Shown here: positions 49,765-61,646 of the stretch, in pieces
Numbering within the stretch: the first letter of the stretch is position 1
How the letters are laid out: each line of letters opens with the position of its first letter
Assembly (NCBI GenBank): GCA_009739215.1
Contig: VSJF01000010.1
Span: forward strand, 496,001-560,000
Source: Floccularia luteovirens
Taxonomy: Eukaryota > Basidiomycota > Agaricomycetes > Agaricales > Squamanitaceae
DNA: 64,000 nt
Direction: 5' to 3'
Notes under the pieces: generated by a model
Told to the model about the DNA's origin: nothing
Seen by the model: the letters and a program-made list of their open reading frames with translations, nothing else
Databases searched by the model: none
Made by a program: the position numbers and the translations under genes

Positions 49765-50866
49765 TCTTCCGCCTCTCAGCCGCTCTGTCTCTTTGTTTCT
49801 GCTCAATAGCAAACCTTTCCCTCCTCGCCTCCGAGTACTCTTTATTCAGCAAGTGGTTCGTGATATTCGCCATAATAGCCGACTCTCAGTTGGTAGTTGC
49901 TGTTCTATGTGGGTACAACGTGTAGTGTTCGGTTGTCAACGAGGTGATGGGGTGGAGAGGGCAGGTCAACGCTTGACTTGAATGCTGGTACGATAGAAGG
50001 CAATTGTGTAAGATGCAGAGGATCCAGGGATAGTGTGGGGGTATGAGCCAAATCCAACTCGCCGCCACTTGATTTCTCCACGCCAAGTACCTTCAAAAGT
50101 AGCTAGGACGCGTTGTTGAGGAACGTGCTTCACTTTTGTCCATGCTTCGTGTTGCGCCTCCCCGGATGTACGATGTAAATCACTCCTTACATTATTCGTG
50201 GAAAGTTAGGGAGTATATGCACACGCTTACCTCTTCTTTATAGTCCAAAATCGCCCTAAACCGACCACTCTCATATGTCACCACCGTAGGTTCTGCACGA
50301 GTCGCGTAAAATGACATTCGCAAAATCCATCACAGCCGCCGTCGGAGGTGTGATTTTATACTTCTCCCTTTTCCCATGTCCACCTTCAATATTCACAGAA
50401 ATACCCTGGCTATAGGTACCGGGCGATACACATATAGCTGTCTCAGCTACTTTAGCAGCGTTCTGGTCAATTCCGCTCACCGATATTTGACGTTGGGGGC
50501 AACATGCATACAATGCAGATACAGGTGGGTGGGACACTTGCTCAATGACTTAAACGAAACGAACACGTTCTAGGGTAATCAGTGTTTGCGGCTCCATCAC
50601 CTCCCACCGCGATATCATACAAATCGCATTTCAACATTTAACCTACATACGACAAATAACATGGAGACGGTGAAGTTACTACAGTTAATGGACTTTTCCC
50701 TACACCGAAGACAAAGCTTCGGCCACTCCGTGCACTCTTAATGCCCTTCTCACTTCGTACACTTGCAGTTTAGGAAACCAAGAGAACTTCCCGGATGGAT
50801 TTTTGTCACTTGTTATGTCCGAAAAGATGGCCACAGAAGATGATCCTGAGGGAACGACATAAGCCC
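49765..50866 (-). pseudogene. Inverted OSBP pseudogene fragment
   Basis: The minus strand corresponds to bases about 41170-42395 of the OSBP gene at 40417-42629. It retains SHHPPVSALYACCPQRQIS, NIEGGHGKREKYKITPP, the intron donor GTAAGCGTGTGCATA with its 5' intron half, and the WRGEIKW-coding region. It lacks both gene ends and has frameshifts, and a deletion removes the intron acceptor and the following exon start. Intron retention shows DNA-level duplication, not a retrocopy. Confidence 0.85.
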
Positions 50867-50876
50867 TTAATATTTA

Positions 50877-51542
50877 ACGGTTACTCCGATCTCGATCTGA
50901 CATTCATCGATTTCTCCTCCCGCAGAAACAAAGTCTCGCCTGGTGTGAATTGTATATTATTTTTTTGCCAACATCTTCCGCAAATTTGACATGGGCATCG
51001 CTGACCTGTCATGACTATACCAATTGGATTTCGTTCTCAGGATTGGACGTTTTCTGGATTATCAAGAAATTCTGATGACTGTATAAACCAAACAGTTCAT
51101 TTCATGCTTATGTACGACCTCTGTCGTAATGAAATATCCATATCCCGTGTGTCAGTGCCCATCTCGATTGAATACCGGTGAATTGTGTGAAAAAGATGAC
51201 CATTTGCCTAATTGTGGCTGTGCAAAATCAGCATCCCCTATACCGGCTTAAACTTTCCCAAGGAACCTGTTACAGCCATTGCATTCAGTACTTTTAGAGC
51301 AATTACTACTGAGTATAGTTCCATGCCCATACTTGTTGCCACACTTCTTCCGACAAAAGGTCCCACTTATCAACGGTATCATATTCACTCCATACCCATC
51401 GTGACGTTGGAACTCATGATGTGTGCTTCTCTAGTGATGTTCCATTCCCAAGCCACTTCTCAAGTCAAACATGGCAAGGACAGCTGATACACCAGTAATG
51501 CATATAATGTAGATATGTTCTGTCCCAAATCACCCATTACCA
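50877..51542 (+). pseudogene. P450 C-terminal remnant and spacer, duplicate of 46673-47432
   Basis: Begins with the last intron and exon region of copy 1 (CTCGCCTGGTGTGAATTGTA, heme-distal helix), passes the degraded stop region (TTCATTTCATGCTTATGTAC) and the same intergenic spacer, and ends at the ATG of copy 3. It is the left edge of the roughly 2.7-kb duplicated segment carrying copy 3. Confidence 0.8.
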
Positions 51543-53439
51543 ATGTCCTTCTCAAGTCTAGTCGCCTCGGCATGCCTGTGTACTGGCGTGTACTTGCTGA
51601 TAACCGCCATCCGAAATTTATATTTTCACCCGCTAAGCTCTTTTCCAGGTCCAAGAGTAGCTGCTGCTACGATATTGTACAAGATCTATTATGACGTTAT
51701 CTTGCATGGGAAAATGTTGGACAATCTTAAACGGTTACACAAGGTTTATGGTAAGGTCTTTACTGACTATTTGGTCAATCACCACAACCTCACTTATGAT
51801 ATGCAGGCCCGGTTGTACGAATAGGTCCAAATGAGGTATGTCATCATCTACTAAGTATAATCGTTTATCTGATTTGTGACTTTGATTTCATTCAGCTGCA
51901 TTTCAGTGAAACAGAGGCATACTTCGATATATACCTCTCAACTTTTATCAAAGAACCATACTTCTATCGAGGCTTTGGAGTAGATCAAAGCTCATTCGGA
52001 TTCGTAGACATCCAAGAAGCCAGGACGCGTCGTGAGATGCTTAATCCGCTGTTCTCTCGTCAAGCAATACTTAGGCTGGAACCCATTGTACAAGAGAAGG
52101 TAATTAAAAGTCACATGGGAAAATGGATTCATCATGAACTTTGGCAGGTCGATAAACTGGTGTCACGTTTGTCCGCTTATAAGGATGCCCCAGTGAACAT
52201 ATCTCATGCTGTCCGATGTGCAACTATGGACATCATCACTTCTTACTGCTTCGCACATTCCTTCGATACTTTAGATGCACCTCAATTTCGTGACAGGATC
52301 ATTTTGGGATTTGGAAACATAACAGAATATCTCCAATTATTCAAATACTTTCCAATTATTCTTCATATGATGCTCTCACTTCCTGATTGGATCGCACAGC
52401 GAGTGGACCCATTTTATGAAGAGTTCCGGAATATCAGAAACCAAGCGCAGAAACAAATTGATGGATTCCTAAACAATCCGGACAGCCTCGAGGACACACC
52501 ACATGAAATTATCTATCATCACCTCATTAAACCAAAGAGCAATAAAGCTAAACATGTGACGCCCAGTAGGCAGTCACTACAAGACGAGTCTATCACTTTA
52601 ATTCAAGCAGGTAGCGAAACTGTCGGAAATGCATGCGAATTTGGAACATTTATGGTTCTATACGACAAGGAGGTATTAAAGAGACTTACTACCGAGCTCA
52701 CTGCTGCGTGGCCTGATCCACAATCTCCGATGTCATACACCGCTTTAGAGAAGCTCCCATACTTGGTACTTATCTACTTACCATCTCAATTTGTTACCTC
52801 ATCCATGATTCTGATCACTCTCTTTGAATAGACCGCTGTTATCAAAGAGTCCTTACGCATGGCTCCAGGAGTACTAGCCCCTCTTCCACGGGTTGTAGGT
52901 CTCGAGGGTGCTATAATTGCAGGTAAATCTGTGCCTTCGGGAGTATGTCACCTTATTCTCATTGTGATGGTTGATAACTCACATGTATCTCGCTTGAAAG
53001 GCAATTGTTTCAACAGGAGTTACATTTATGCACAATGATGACAATATTTTCCCTGATCCTGAACATTTCAACCCGGAACGGTGGCTGCAACCGGATATCA
53101 AAGTACAAGAGAGCCACCTTGTCCCATTCTCTCGTGGCGCTCGTATGTGTTTAGGTATAAAGTAAGTAATCTATTCTACTCATCAAATTTTGGTGCTTAC
53201 CTTTATCGGAAAAAGTCTCGCTTGGTGTGAATTGTACATCCTTTTTGCCAACATTTTCCGTAAATTTGACTTGGAAATTCATGACACAAGGTATGTTGTG
53301 TCTATCATGATAAGCATATAGGTTTGAACCCCGCGTGTCTCTTAGCATCGAACATTTCTTGGATGTTCGAGAAACATTTATTACTGCATATAAACCAAAC
53401 AGCTCCTTTCAAGCCTTCGCACGGCCTTCGTTTGATTAA
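51543..53439 (+). CDS. Cytochrome P450, array copy 3
   Basis: Intact frame over about nine exons with the same borders as copy 2, and very similar to it throughout exons and introns. Motifs: anchor [68 protein letters not shown]-helix IQAGSETVGNACEF, ExxR VIKESLRMAPG, FNPERWLQPD, heme loop FSRGARMCLG with all consensus residues, and C-terminus FARPSFD. It is predicted ER-anchored and dependent on cytochrome P450 reductase. This copy looks fully functional. A decayed tRNA-Val follows directly. Confidence 0.88.
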
Positions 53440-53510
53440 TTACGTTAGTTATCAGCTTCAGATGTATCACTTACGACATTGTATTTATCTATATATAGAT
53501 AATATAAATG

Positions 53511-53593
53511 TGGTTCATTATAGGATCAAGTTAGAGACCTTCCGTGCCTTCACTACCTTAATACAGAAATGATAACAACTGGGCCATTGAACT
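53511..53593 (-). pseudogene. Decayed tRNA-Val copy
   Basis: Minus strand GTTCAATGGCCCAGTTGTTA and TTCTGTATTAAGG align with the intact tRNA-Val at 63597-63679, but the anticodon region, T arm (AACTTGATCC) and acceptor pairing are damaged. It stands at the same distance after the P450 stop as the intact gene does after copy 7. Confidence 0.75.
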
Positions 53594-53980
53594 GATACTA
53601 ATCTTATTGGGTTTATACATCAGGTAGAGTCTGCTCGTTGGCATATCACTGTTGCACTCTTCATCACTGGTGCGTGTGCGAATGTATGTTTTGGGAAATC
53701 AGAATCAGTGTATATTTTTGTCGTTGGCTGTTGAGTTCGACAAAAAAGCCACAGCCATACGGGAGTAGGCGATGCGCACCCGCGCCGCTATCCACCGGCT
53801 CGATTTGAACATGGCCAACATTCTACCACCCAGGGATCACTCTTTTTACGATCTTGTTGCCTATCACCACTCCCAGTTGCCGCACCGCCTGAGGGATCAA
53901 CTCTTCTCATAATCCCGTTGCCCTCTATCATCTCCTCAACCTCTCCTATTGTCATCTTTGCCAGGCAGCTCTCAACTGCT
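53594..53980. repeat. Array flank repeat, also at 63680-64000 and about 60116-60320
   Basis: Sequence after the tRNA relic, including ACCCGCGCCGCT and CAGGGATCA...CTCTTCT blocks and CTCCTCAACCTCTCCTATTG, recurs after the intact tRNA at the right end of the window and in decayed form near 60.2 kb. It is part of the duplicated segment. Confidence 0.7.
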
Positions 53981-54055
53981 TAAGACACAGGAGATCTTTT
54001 GGCTCGTAGCAGGCTAGTCAAACAGTCTACGTCTCCGCACTGGACAAACAGCAAT

Positions 54056-55604
54056 ATGTCAGGGAGGATCCGCAAAATATTCGCTATATGCTCATTACAC
54101 ATTTCACTCGTATCCTTCTTTGCTGAAGGAATTATGGCATTGGATATGTTGTATGACGCTCACGTAACAAGACAAGGTACATTCAACATTCTACGCTATT
54201 GTATGCTCATGCGACTGCGAAATACTTACGCGACAAAGAATTTTCACTTCCAGGATCCCTTCTGACAACCGGATCCACGCCCACTAGGACTACTAGTACT
54301 TCATCCTCACCATCTCCAACTTTCACACCAATTCTCTTCTTCGATGATGTTTCAGACATGACCGCATGCCAGTCAGGATCTTTCAGCTGGATATACAGTG
54401 GACCAAAAGTCAACACAATGTCCCTCATTATCACTAATAATGGTGTTTCACAAGGTCCTCCTCCACTTGGGTCTGAATCCTCACCCGGACAATTGACAAA
54501 ACGTGCTGTAGTCAACACCACAATTTCTACAAACGTTGATCCAACATCCCTTAATTTCGCTTGGTCGAAAGTTTCTGTTGCACAGGGGTGGTACATCGTC
54601 GTTGCGTCCATACCTCCGTATGGCGAAATATCCAGCTCCGATGAATTCTTTGTGCGGGTTGGTCAAGACACATCTTGTCTTACGGTAGCATCACCAAGCT
54701 CCACAAAGCCAGCTCCACCTTCCACTTTTTCCACCACCGCCGCACGTTCCTCTTCAAGTTCACTAAGCAATATTCCCCTTCCCTCCTCATTAACTTCTGA
54801 ATCAGGTTCGGACCACAAATCGGTGATTATTGGGGTAGTCCTCGGAGTAATTGCCTTGATTTTGATAATAGCAGTGGTGCTGTGGTTTCGCAGGCGCAAA
54901 GCATCATTTGTTGGCACTGGTGCAGAAAATGGAGGGGGGAAAGTGCCAAGAAGTTATGGTGAATTGTTTTCTGGTAAGGGTTATTTTCTAATAAAAGAGC
55001 AATAATTCAAAATCTACGAGCAGGTCAAGTGGTTACACCAGTACCAGTCAACCACACGAGTCTTTTCGCAGCATCTGCGGAAAATATTGGAGGTTGTTCT
55101 CCATCCAGATCTCCTGTCAATCCTTTTGAAGATATTGTAGCTGGAGAAACATATAGTGGTGGTCAGTACAGCCGCATACCTATTTATTCTGATTTACAAA
55201 GATTTTGGACAGTTGCAGCAAGTGATTATGTATTGTCAACGGGCACGTCCGAAGCTGCTCAATATTCGAAAGCATCTGGTTTTGGGAGACCCTCTATAGA
55301 ATCCAACTCTTACTCCCCGTCACTTATCACACTTGCCAGTACCACAACCTCACTGTATTATAATACTGTGGCAATCACGGGGTCTGCCTCGACAACAACT
55401 TCACGTATACATCATACCTCTATATCTTGTACTCATTTACAATCGCTAGGATTCCAGCCGACATCCACGGGGCCTTGCCATACATGCAATGAACGTTCAA
55501 CTTCAGGTGCAGGGCGTAAGATGGCACGCAAATCTGCACAGGCGCACGAATCGGAGGTCGATCAATGCTCAACAAGCACCCTTACTTCGCCAACTCTATT
55601 TTGA
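54056..55604 (+). CDS. Ser/Thr-rich single-pass membrane protein
   Basis: Exons 54056-54176, 54254-54973 and 55024-55604. A hydrophobic N-terminal segment (IFAICSLHISLVSFFAEGI) likely acts as signal peptide. The extracellular part has DDVSDMTACQSGSFSWIYSG and LNFAWSKVSVAQGWYIVVAS, a pattern shared by many Agaricomycete surface proteins, then a Ser/Thr/Pro stalk. The membrane helix is VIIGVVLGVIALILIIAVVL, followed by WFRRRK as the stop-transfer signal. The cytoplasmic tail is Ser-rich. Architecture resembles Mid2/Wsc-like stress sensors, but homology to these is not claimed. It sits within the P450 array between copies 3 and 4 and has no visible duplicate in the window. Confidence 0.75.
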
Positions 55605-55779
55605 GCCAGTCTCGGTTAGCATTTCAGAAAACCTTAGTTTAACCAAAGCACAAAGGGTTCATAGCACAGGGAAGAACATAATTGGTACACCAGAACAGCT
55701 AAGTTTGGACACGATGACACAAAGGATTACCGCACGCCGACGAAACAACAAGCCATAGAAAAACAGAATCTACTAATCA

Positions 55780-56280
55780 TCCGAGAACTGCGCTGTAGCC
55801 TAAAGATATCGGTGAACTAAGCATGAGCGTGTGGGCACAAAGTCCAGCTCTCCTGTAATATATAACACAACAAATATATTATGGATTTTAATTGGCGTGA
55901 AAACGGCTTCAAGTCATATTAAACCTATGAGAGCGACTTCACAAATGCATGCAAGCAATGGTCAGTGAAATGTAAATAATGCGTAAACCTCAGAAGACAT
56001 TCGCAGTTTGCAAGTACAGTGTGTGACCAAAGGTAAGTTTTCAGTTTAGTAAGGTATATGCATACATACTGAACGTCAAGTGTGCGCATGTCGGATGACC
56101 TCACATGTGAAGATGGCTCGCCATCCAGGGCTTGATTAAGCGGTAGGGCATGTACTCGGGTAGAGCATCTGTGAGGTGGTTCGTGAGGGGACTGGGGGAT
56201 AGGGGCCGTGGCTGTGCAGGAATTGCCAAACATGACACCATAGAGCATTAAATATTAAATATTAATTTCCAACTTACTTT
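55780..56280 (-). pseudogene. Direct-orientation fragment of gene X
   Basis: Matches parts of gene X between 43890 and 44600, including CCTAAAGATATCGG, the DMRTL block and LNQALDGEPSSH, with several deletions and frameshifts. It lies upstream of P450 fragment copy 4 exactly as gene X lies upstream of copy 1, so both moved as one segment. Confidence 0.75.
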
Positions 56281-56537
56281 CTCAAGAACTCTCTCATGTC
56301 AGGACCCAGATAGACCAATGTTCTATCATATGACAGCTTGAATACGGCAATGACAGACCAAAACACCATTGTTATCCATCAGATGACTTCGAACAGCTCA
56401 TCAACATTTCAGACCAATTCTACAATACATCATGATAATCATTCATTTAAACTTGTGTCGTAATAGCTTTCGGGTTCTGGACATACGTGTGTACTGATAA
56501 TCTGGCAGTCTTCCATCAACTACTACATCTAGCTCGG

Positions 56538-57640
56538 TCCTTTCCAGGCTGTCGAGCAGCTGAAGCTACAATTCTATATAGAGCTTATTACGACGTTGTT
56601 CTGCATAGGGGAATGCTGGGGAATCTTTAAGGTTTACATAAATATATGATAAATACTTCAATTATTCCACGGATATCAATCCTAACCCTTACGCACTATA
56701 TTCTGGTTGTCTGAATAGCTCCGAATGAGGTATGTGCAACATCACAGAGCGTAGATCGTCACTTATCACGTCCATCTTCTGCCAGTTACTTTGGTGTACA
56801 CTTTCCAAATTTTCATTCGTAAAGGAGTCGTCTATTAACAAATGATTCGGTATAGGCCATGGCTCCTTTGCCATTCTAGACATTCAAGAGGCAAAGCGAG
56901 AATCTTAATCCGTTGATTCTCCTGTCGAGCGATTATCAAATTCGAATCGATTGCACAAGAGAAGGTGATTCGATAATGGACAGTTATCATAGAGCATGGT
57001 CTAATCATTTGATATAGATCGACAAATTGGTCACACGCTTATTTCCTTATAATCGTACCCCAGCTAACATTTCCCATGCTTTCCGGTGTGCTTCTCTGGA
57101 TATAATTGTTTCTTACAGCTTCGTACATTCTTTCGATGCTTCTGTTGTGGCGACTACGTCTTCTTCAAAACTAGCAAATTTAGCAAACCGGGTTTCTGAA
57201 CTCAGATATCTTCCGTGTATCCTTCATGTAACACCCACACTTCCTGAGTGGATTGCAGGGCAGGTTAGATCCGTTCTATTTCGACATATTAGGACTCGAG
57301 ATGCAGAATCCGGACTATACTTCACGAAATCATCTATCACAAACCAAAAAGCTATGAAACTGAATATAAGACACCAAGCAAAGAGGAAGCCATGACACTG
57401 CTCCAGGGAGCATTGAAACGATTGGAAACACATCAGAGATCGGAACTTTCCTGACCCTAAATGAAGTACCCAACTGTTCCTTTCCATTCCACTGATATCT
57501 AATCACTCTTTGAGCAGACTGCTATTATCAAAGAGGCTTTGCGTCTGCATTTCCACGTGTTGTAGACCAGAATGACGCAGTTCTTTTCATGTTTATGTAC
57601 GACCTCTGTCGTAATGAAATATCTCATTTTTAGTGTCAGC
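56538..57640 (+). pseudogene. P450 copy 4, degraded
   Basis: Starts abruptly at the SFPG-coding TCCTTTCCAGGC. The whole membrane anchor and ATG are deleted, so upstream spacer joins exon 1 directly. Further breaks: an early stop after GMLGNL, shortened middle exons (ANRVSELRYLPCILHVTPTL, PEWIAG), loss of part of the I-helix and most of the heme exon, ending with the terminal YVRPLS-like coding remnant. It is closest to copy 1 (RTPANISHAFRCASLDIIVS). Clearly nonfunctional. Confidence 0.85.
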
Positions 57641-58061
57641 CCCTATCTCGGCAAAGCAGGCTGAGAAAACTGACAATTAGCCTATACAAGAAGAGCTATT
57701 CAAGTTTCGGATCCCCTACCGGCCCTGCAACTTTCCCGAGACATACAATACCTCATCACTTCTTAAGTTCAGAACAAGGGTAGGTGTACCGACCTGTCCC
57801 ATTAAAGCCATTGCATTCAGTACCTCCGGAATTATACAATGCTTCTACTTAAACCCATGTTCATACGGGTTCTACAATTCTTCCCACAAAGGTTTCACTT
57901 CTGGCAAGGATGCAGCATGTTACTCCATACCAATCATGAAAGATTGGACTGACACTTTGATGCTTCTCTGGTGACTCCTTTTAACAAATGTAGCAAGGAC
58001 AGCTGATAGGCCAGTAATACATATAATGCGGATATGTTCTATTTCAAACAACTCATTACCA

Positions 58062-59948
58062 ATGCTCTTCTCTTCTCTAGTCGCCACAATATGCCTGTGT
58101 GCTGGCGTGCACATACTGATAACCACCATCCGAAATTTATATTTCCACCCGCTGAGCTCTTTTCCAGGTCCACGCGTAGCTGCTGCTACGATGCTGTACA
58201 GGATCTATTATGATGCCATCTTGCACGGGGGAATGCTGAACAACCTTAAGCGTTTGCACAAGATTTATGGTGAGGTTTTCGTAATTGACTCTGTAATTAA
58301 TTTCCGCAATCTCATTTATGATATGCAGGCCCGGTTGTACGGATAGGTCCAAATGAGGTATGTCATGATCTGTCATGTTTTATTGAAATGATAACTTTGA
58401 TGCCATTAGCTTCATTTCAACGAATCAGATGCATACTTTGATATTTACACCTCAACTTCTTTCACCAAGGAACCATCCTTTTACCGGGGCTTCGGATTAG
58501 ATCATAGCTCATTCGGATTCGTAGACATCCAAGAAGCCAAGACGCGTCGTGAGATGCTTAATCCCTTATTCTCTCGTCAAGCAATATTTAGGCTGGAATC
58601 AGTTGTACAAGAAAAGGTGATGAAAAAGTCATAATGCGCATAATTGGATTCATCATTTACTTTGGCAGGTCGACAAACTGGTATCACGCTTGTCCGTTTA
58701 CAAGGATACCCCAGCGAACATGTCTTACGCTTTCCGGTGTGCATCTCTGGATATCATCACATCTTACTGCTTTGCACGTTCATTCGATGCCTTGGATGCC
58801 CCTCAATTTTGCGACGGTATCATTTTGGGATTGGCGAATGTGACGAGATTTCTCCCATTATTAAAATACTTTCCATCTCTCCTTCATATGATGCTCTCAC
58901 TCCCTGATTGGATCGCACGTCGAGTGGACCCATTTTATCAGGAGTTTAGATATCTCAGAAACCGAGCACTGGAACAAATTGATGGATTCCTGAATAACCC
59001 GAGCGGTCTCGAGGACACACCGCATGAGATTATTTATCATCACCTCATAACACCAAAGAGTCATAAAGCCAAATACGAAACGCCCAGTCGGAAGTCACTA
59101 GAAGAAGAGTCCGGCACTTTACTTCAAGCAGGTAGTGAAACAGTCGGAAATGCATGCGAAGTTGGAACATTTATGGTTCTAAATGACGGGGATGTACTGA
59201 AAAAGCTTACTGCTGAACTCACCACTGCGTGGCCTGACCCACACTCTCCGATGCCATACACAGCTTTGGAAAAGCTCCCATACTTGGTACTCACCATTTC
59301 TGTTTGTTATGTCACCCATAGTGTTAATCACTCTCTCGAAATAGACTGCTGTTATCAAAGAGGCATTACGCATGGGCCCAGGAGTAATCTCCCCTCTCCC
59401 GCGAGTCATAGGACTCAATGGTGCTATCATTGCAGGTAAAGCTGTGCCTCCAGGGGTATGTAGCATTATTCTCATTACAACATTTGATAACTTACGTATC
59501 TCACTTGAAGACAATTGTTTCGATGGGAGTTACATTTATGCATTGTGATGACAATGTTTTTCCTGATCCCTATCACTTCGACCCGGAACGATGGTTGCAG
59601 TCAGATGTCAGGGTACAAGAGAAACATCTTGTTCCATTCTCTCGTGGCCCTCGGATGTGTTTAGGTATAAAGTAAGCTATTTACACTTATCAGTTTGAGT
59701 CTGTGGTTACCTTTATGGAACAAGTCTCGCTTGGTGTGAACTGTATATTCTTTTTGCCAATATTTTTCGAAAATTGGATATGGAGATTCACAACACAAGG
59801 TATGTTGTATCTACCATAACAGGCACATAGATCTGAACAGCGTGGATCTCTTAGCATAGAACGTTTCTTGGATGTTCAGGAGTTTTTAATTACTGGGTAT
59901 AAACTCGACAGCTTCTTTCAAGCATTTTCCCGGCCTTCGTTTGATTAA
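58062..59948 (+). CDS. Cytochrome P450, array copy 5
   Basis: Intact frame with the exon structure of copies 2 and 3. Motifs: anchor [90 protein letters not shown]-helix LQAGSETVGNACEV, ExxR VIKEALRMGPGV, FDPERWLQSD, heme loop FSRGPRMCLG, and C-terminus FSRPSFD. All catalytic signatures are conserved. It is more distant from copies 2 and 3 than those are from each other, and nearest to copy 7. A decayed tRNA-Val follows. Confidence 0.88.
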
Positions 59949-60031
59949 TTACCTTGCATTCTGTCGAATATCGGCTCCAGATGTATGTATTACGTTGCAT
60001 CTATGAATATCTATTTAGATAAAACATTAAG

Positions 60032-60115
60032 TAGTTCATTGCAGGATCGGGCTGGGGAGTGTCTATGATTTTACTACCGTAAGACAGAAATCATAGGTAC
60101 TGGACTATTGAACTG
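60032..60115 (-). pseudogene. Decayed tRNA-Val(TAC) copy
   Basis: Minus strand keeps GTTCAATAGTCCAGTA and TGATTTCTGTCTTACG with anticodon TAC, but the 3' half and acceptor pairing (GTTCAAT against ATGAAC) are broken. Same relative place as the intact gene at 63597-63679. Confidence 0.7.
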
Positions 60116-60779
60116 ACACTTCCTTTCCTGAGTTTATACTATATCAACTGGAGTCCGCTTGTTGACAGTCACATTGTTACACTCCCCATGGGTCACGTGT
60201 GTGTGCACTCATGGTATGTTCCTACAATGGGTGATTAAGTTTTTAAGTATCAGTCATGGGTGAGCAGGCTATGGGCACCTGCACCACTGTTCGCCGGTAC
60301 AATTTGAACAATTATCAAGGACTTTCGTCGTTAAGTTTCATGTGATTGAGGAATTGTTGATATTTTCCCACTCACGATCACACCTTTAGCTTTCTGGATT
60401 ACTTCAACGTACTCTTCATGTGTTCACACCCTACCCAAGGCTTCCCTGCAGGAGCCGACTACTGACAAAAGTAATATGGAAGCAAGTGGAAGTGGCTGGG
60501 CTTATGAATTCTTCATCGTCCAAGTAGAGATTCTCCGAGTCAGAACCTTTCCCGTTCTTTTATGTTGCAAACTCGAAATCGCTATGCCTCAGAGCAGTAG
60601 TCTTCAATGTAGATGTGCGCACAACGGAAGGATGCTTCACCTTGGATGTTTCAGGACTACATTGGAACCACTCCCTTGAGCTGGTGCAAGGGTGTATCGC
60701 GTTTCAAAAACTCAGGCTCCCCATCACTCGGGTCCAAATAATTAATCCACGTGAACAATTGACATAACCACTCTAATAA

Positions 60780-61312
60780 AGATGAACACAAAGTGACAGA
60801 CAATGAGTCTTTTCCAAGAACTTCTCATGTTCAAACTGGGACCACTGTAGGCCTGTTATTTGACAGCTCATAACAGGCAGCTATATTGTGACTATTATTA
60901 TCCATCAGGCGACATGAGCCCATTGGCCTTTCAGGGAAGCATGGACTCACCTCAATACTTGTTACTGTGGGTACTACTTCGATGAAAATATTCCCTAATT
61001 CAAATCTTTTCGGTCGAAACAGTGGTTACAATCGGATACAAAATAAAAAGAACAAGAAAAATATCTTGTTCCATTACACCATGGTCATCGAATGTGTGTA
61101 GGTTTAAAGTGAGTTAAAATCTATCATCATCTCTGTATTTGATCTCGTGCTCAGGTGATTGCTATGATCTAACAGCAATTAACATCAGACCTCGTTTACT
61201 ATGTATGGTCAGGTCACGAGAATACGAACGTTTCATGGATTATGCATCAAGAAATTCTGATAACTGTATACCAAACAGTTCCTTTTATGTTTATGCACAA
61301 CCTCTGGCGTAA
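60780..61312 (+). pseudogene. P450 copy 6: upstream spacer plus C-terminal fragment
   Basis: 60780-60960 matches the gene X/copy 1 spacer (CTGTTATTTGACAGCTC and CCATCAGGCGAC). From about 60968 the sequence encodes remains of the FMHRDEDIFPDPNRFD, ERWLQSD, VPFSRG and C-x-G heme region of a copy 1-like gene, and then the terminal exon. All exons before the heme region are missing, so a large internal deletion removed most of the gene. Confidence 0.75.
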
Positions 61313-61646
61313 TCATAATTCGTGTGTCAGTCCCATTTTAATGAAATACTGTCAAGGGGCATGATTAGTGCTGTACCGGTTTGCAAATTTTCTAAGCACA
61401 CTCCATTTTTATAGTTCACATTAGGTACCCTACTATGCAAAGCTGTCACTTAAAAAATCTTTCCGAGCATTTACCCGTAATATGTTTCATCAGGGATGAA
61501 GCACCATAGACCTGCATACCCTATCACGAGTGAGGGACTCACAATGTGATGCTTATCTGGTGACATTCTACTACCTTTTACTGATAATTCCTTCCCACCA
61601 ATAATACATATAATCCAGACATTCCGTTTCAAACAACTCATTATCA

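Noticed and set aside
49765..50866. Processed retrocopy of the OSBP mRNA
   Set aside because: The copy retains the 5' half of an OSBP intron, has no poly(A) tail, and is joined to an inverted gene X fragment, so it is a DNA-level duplication.
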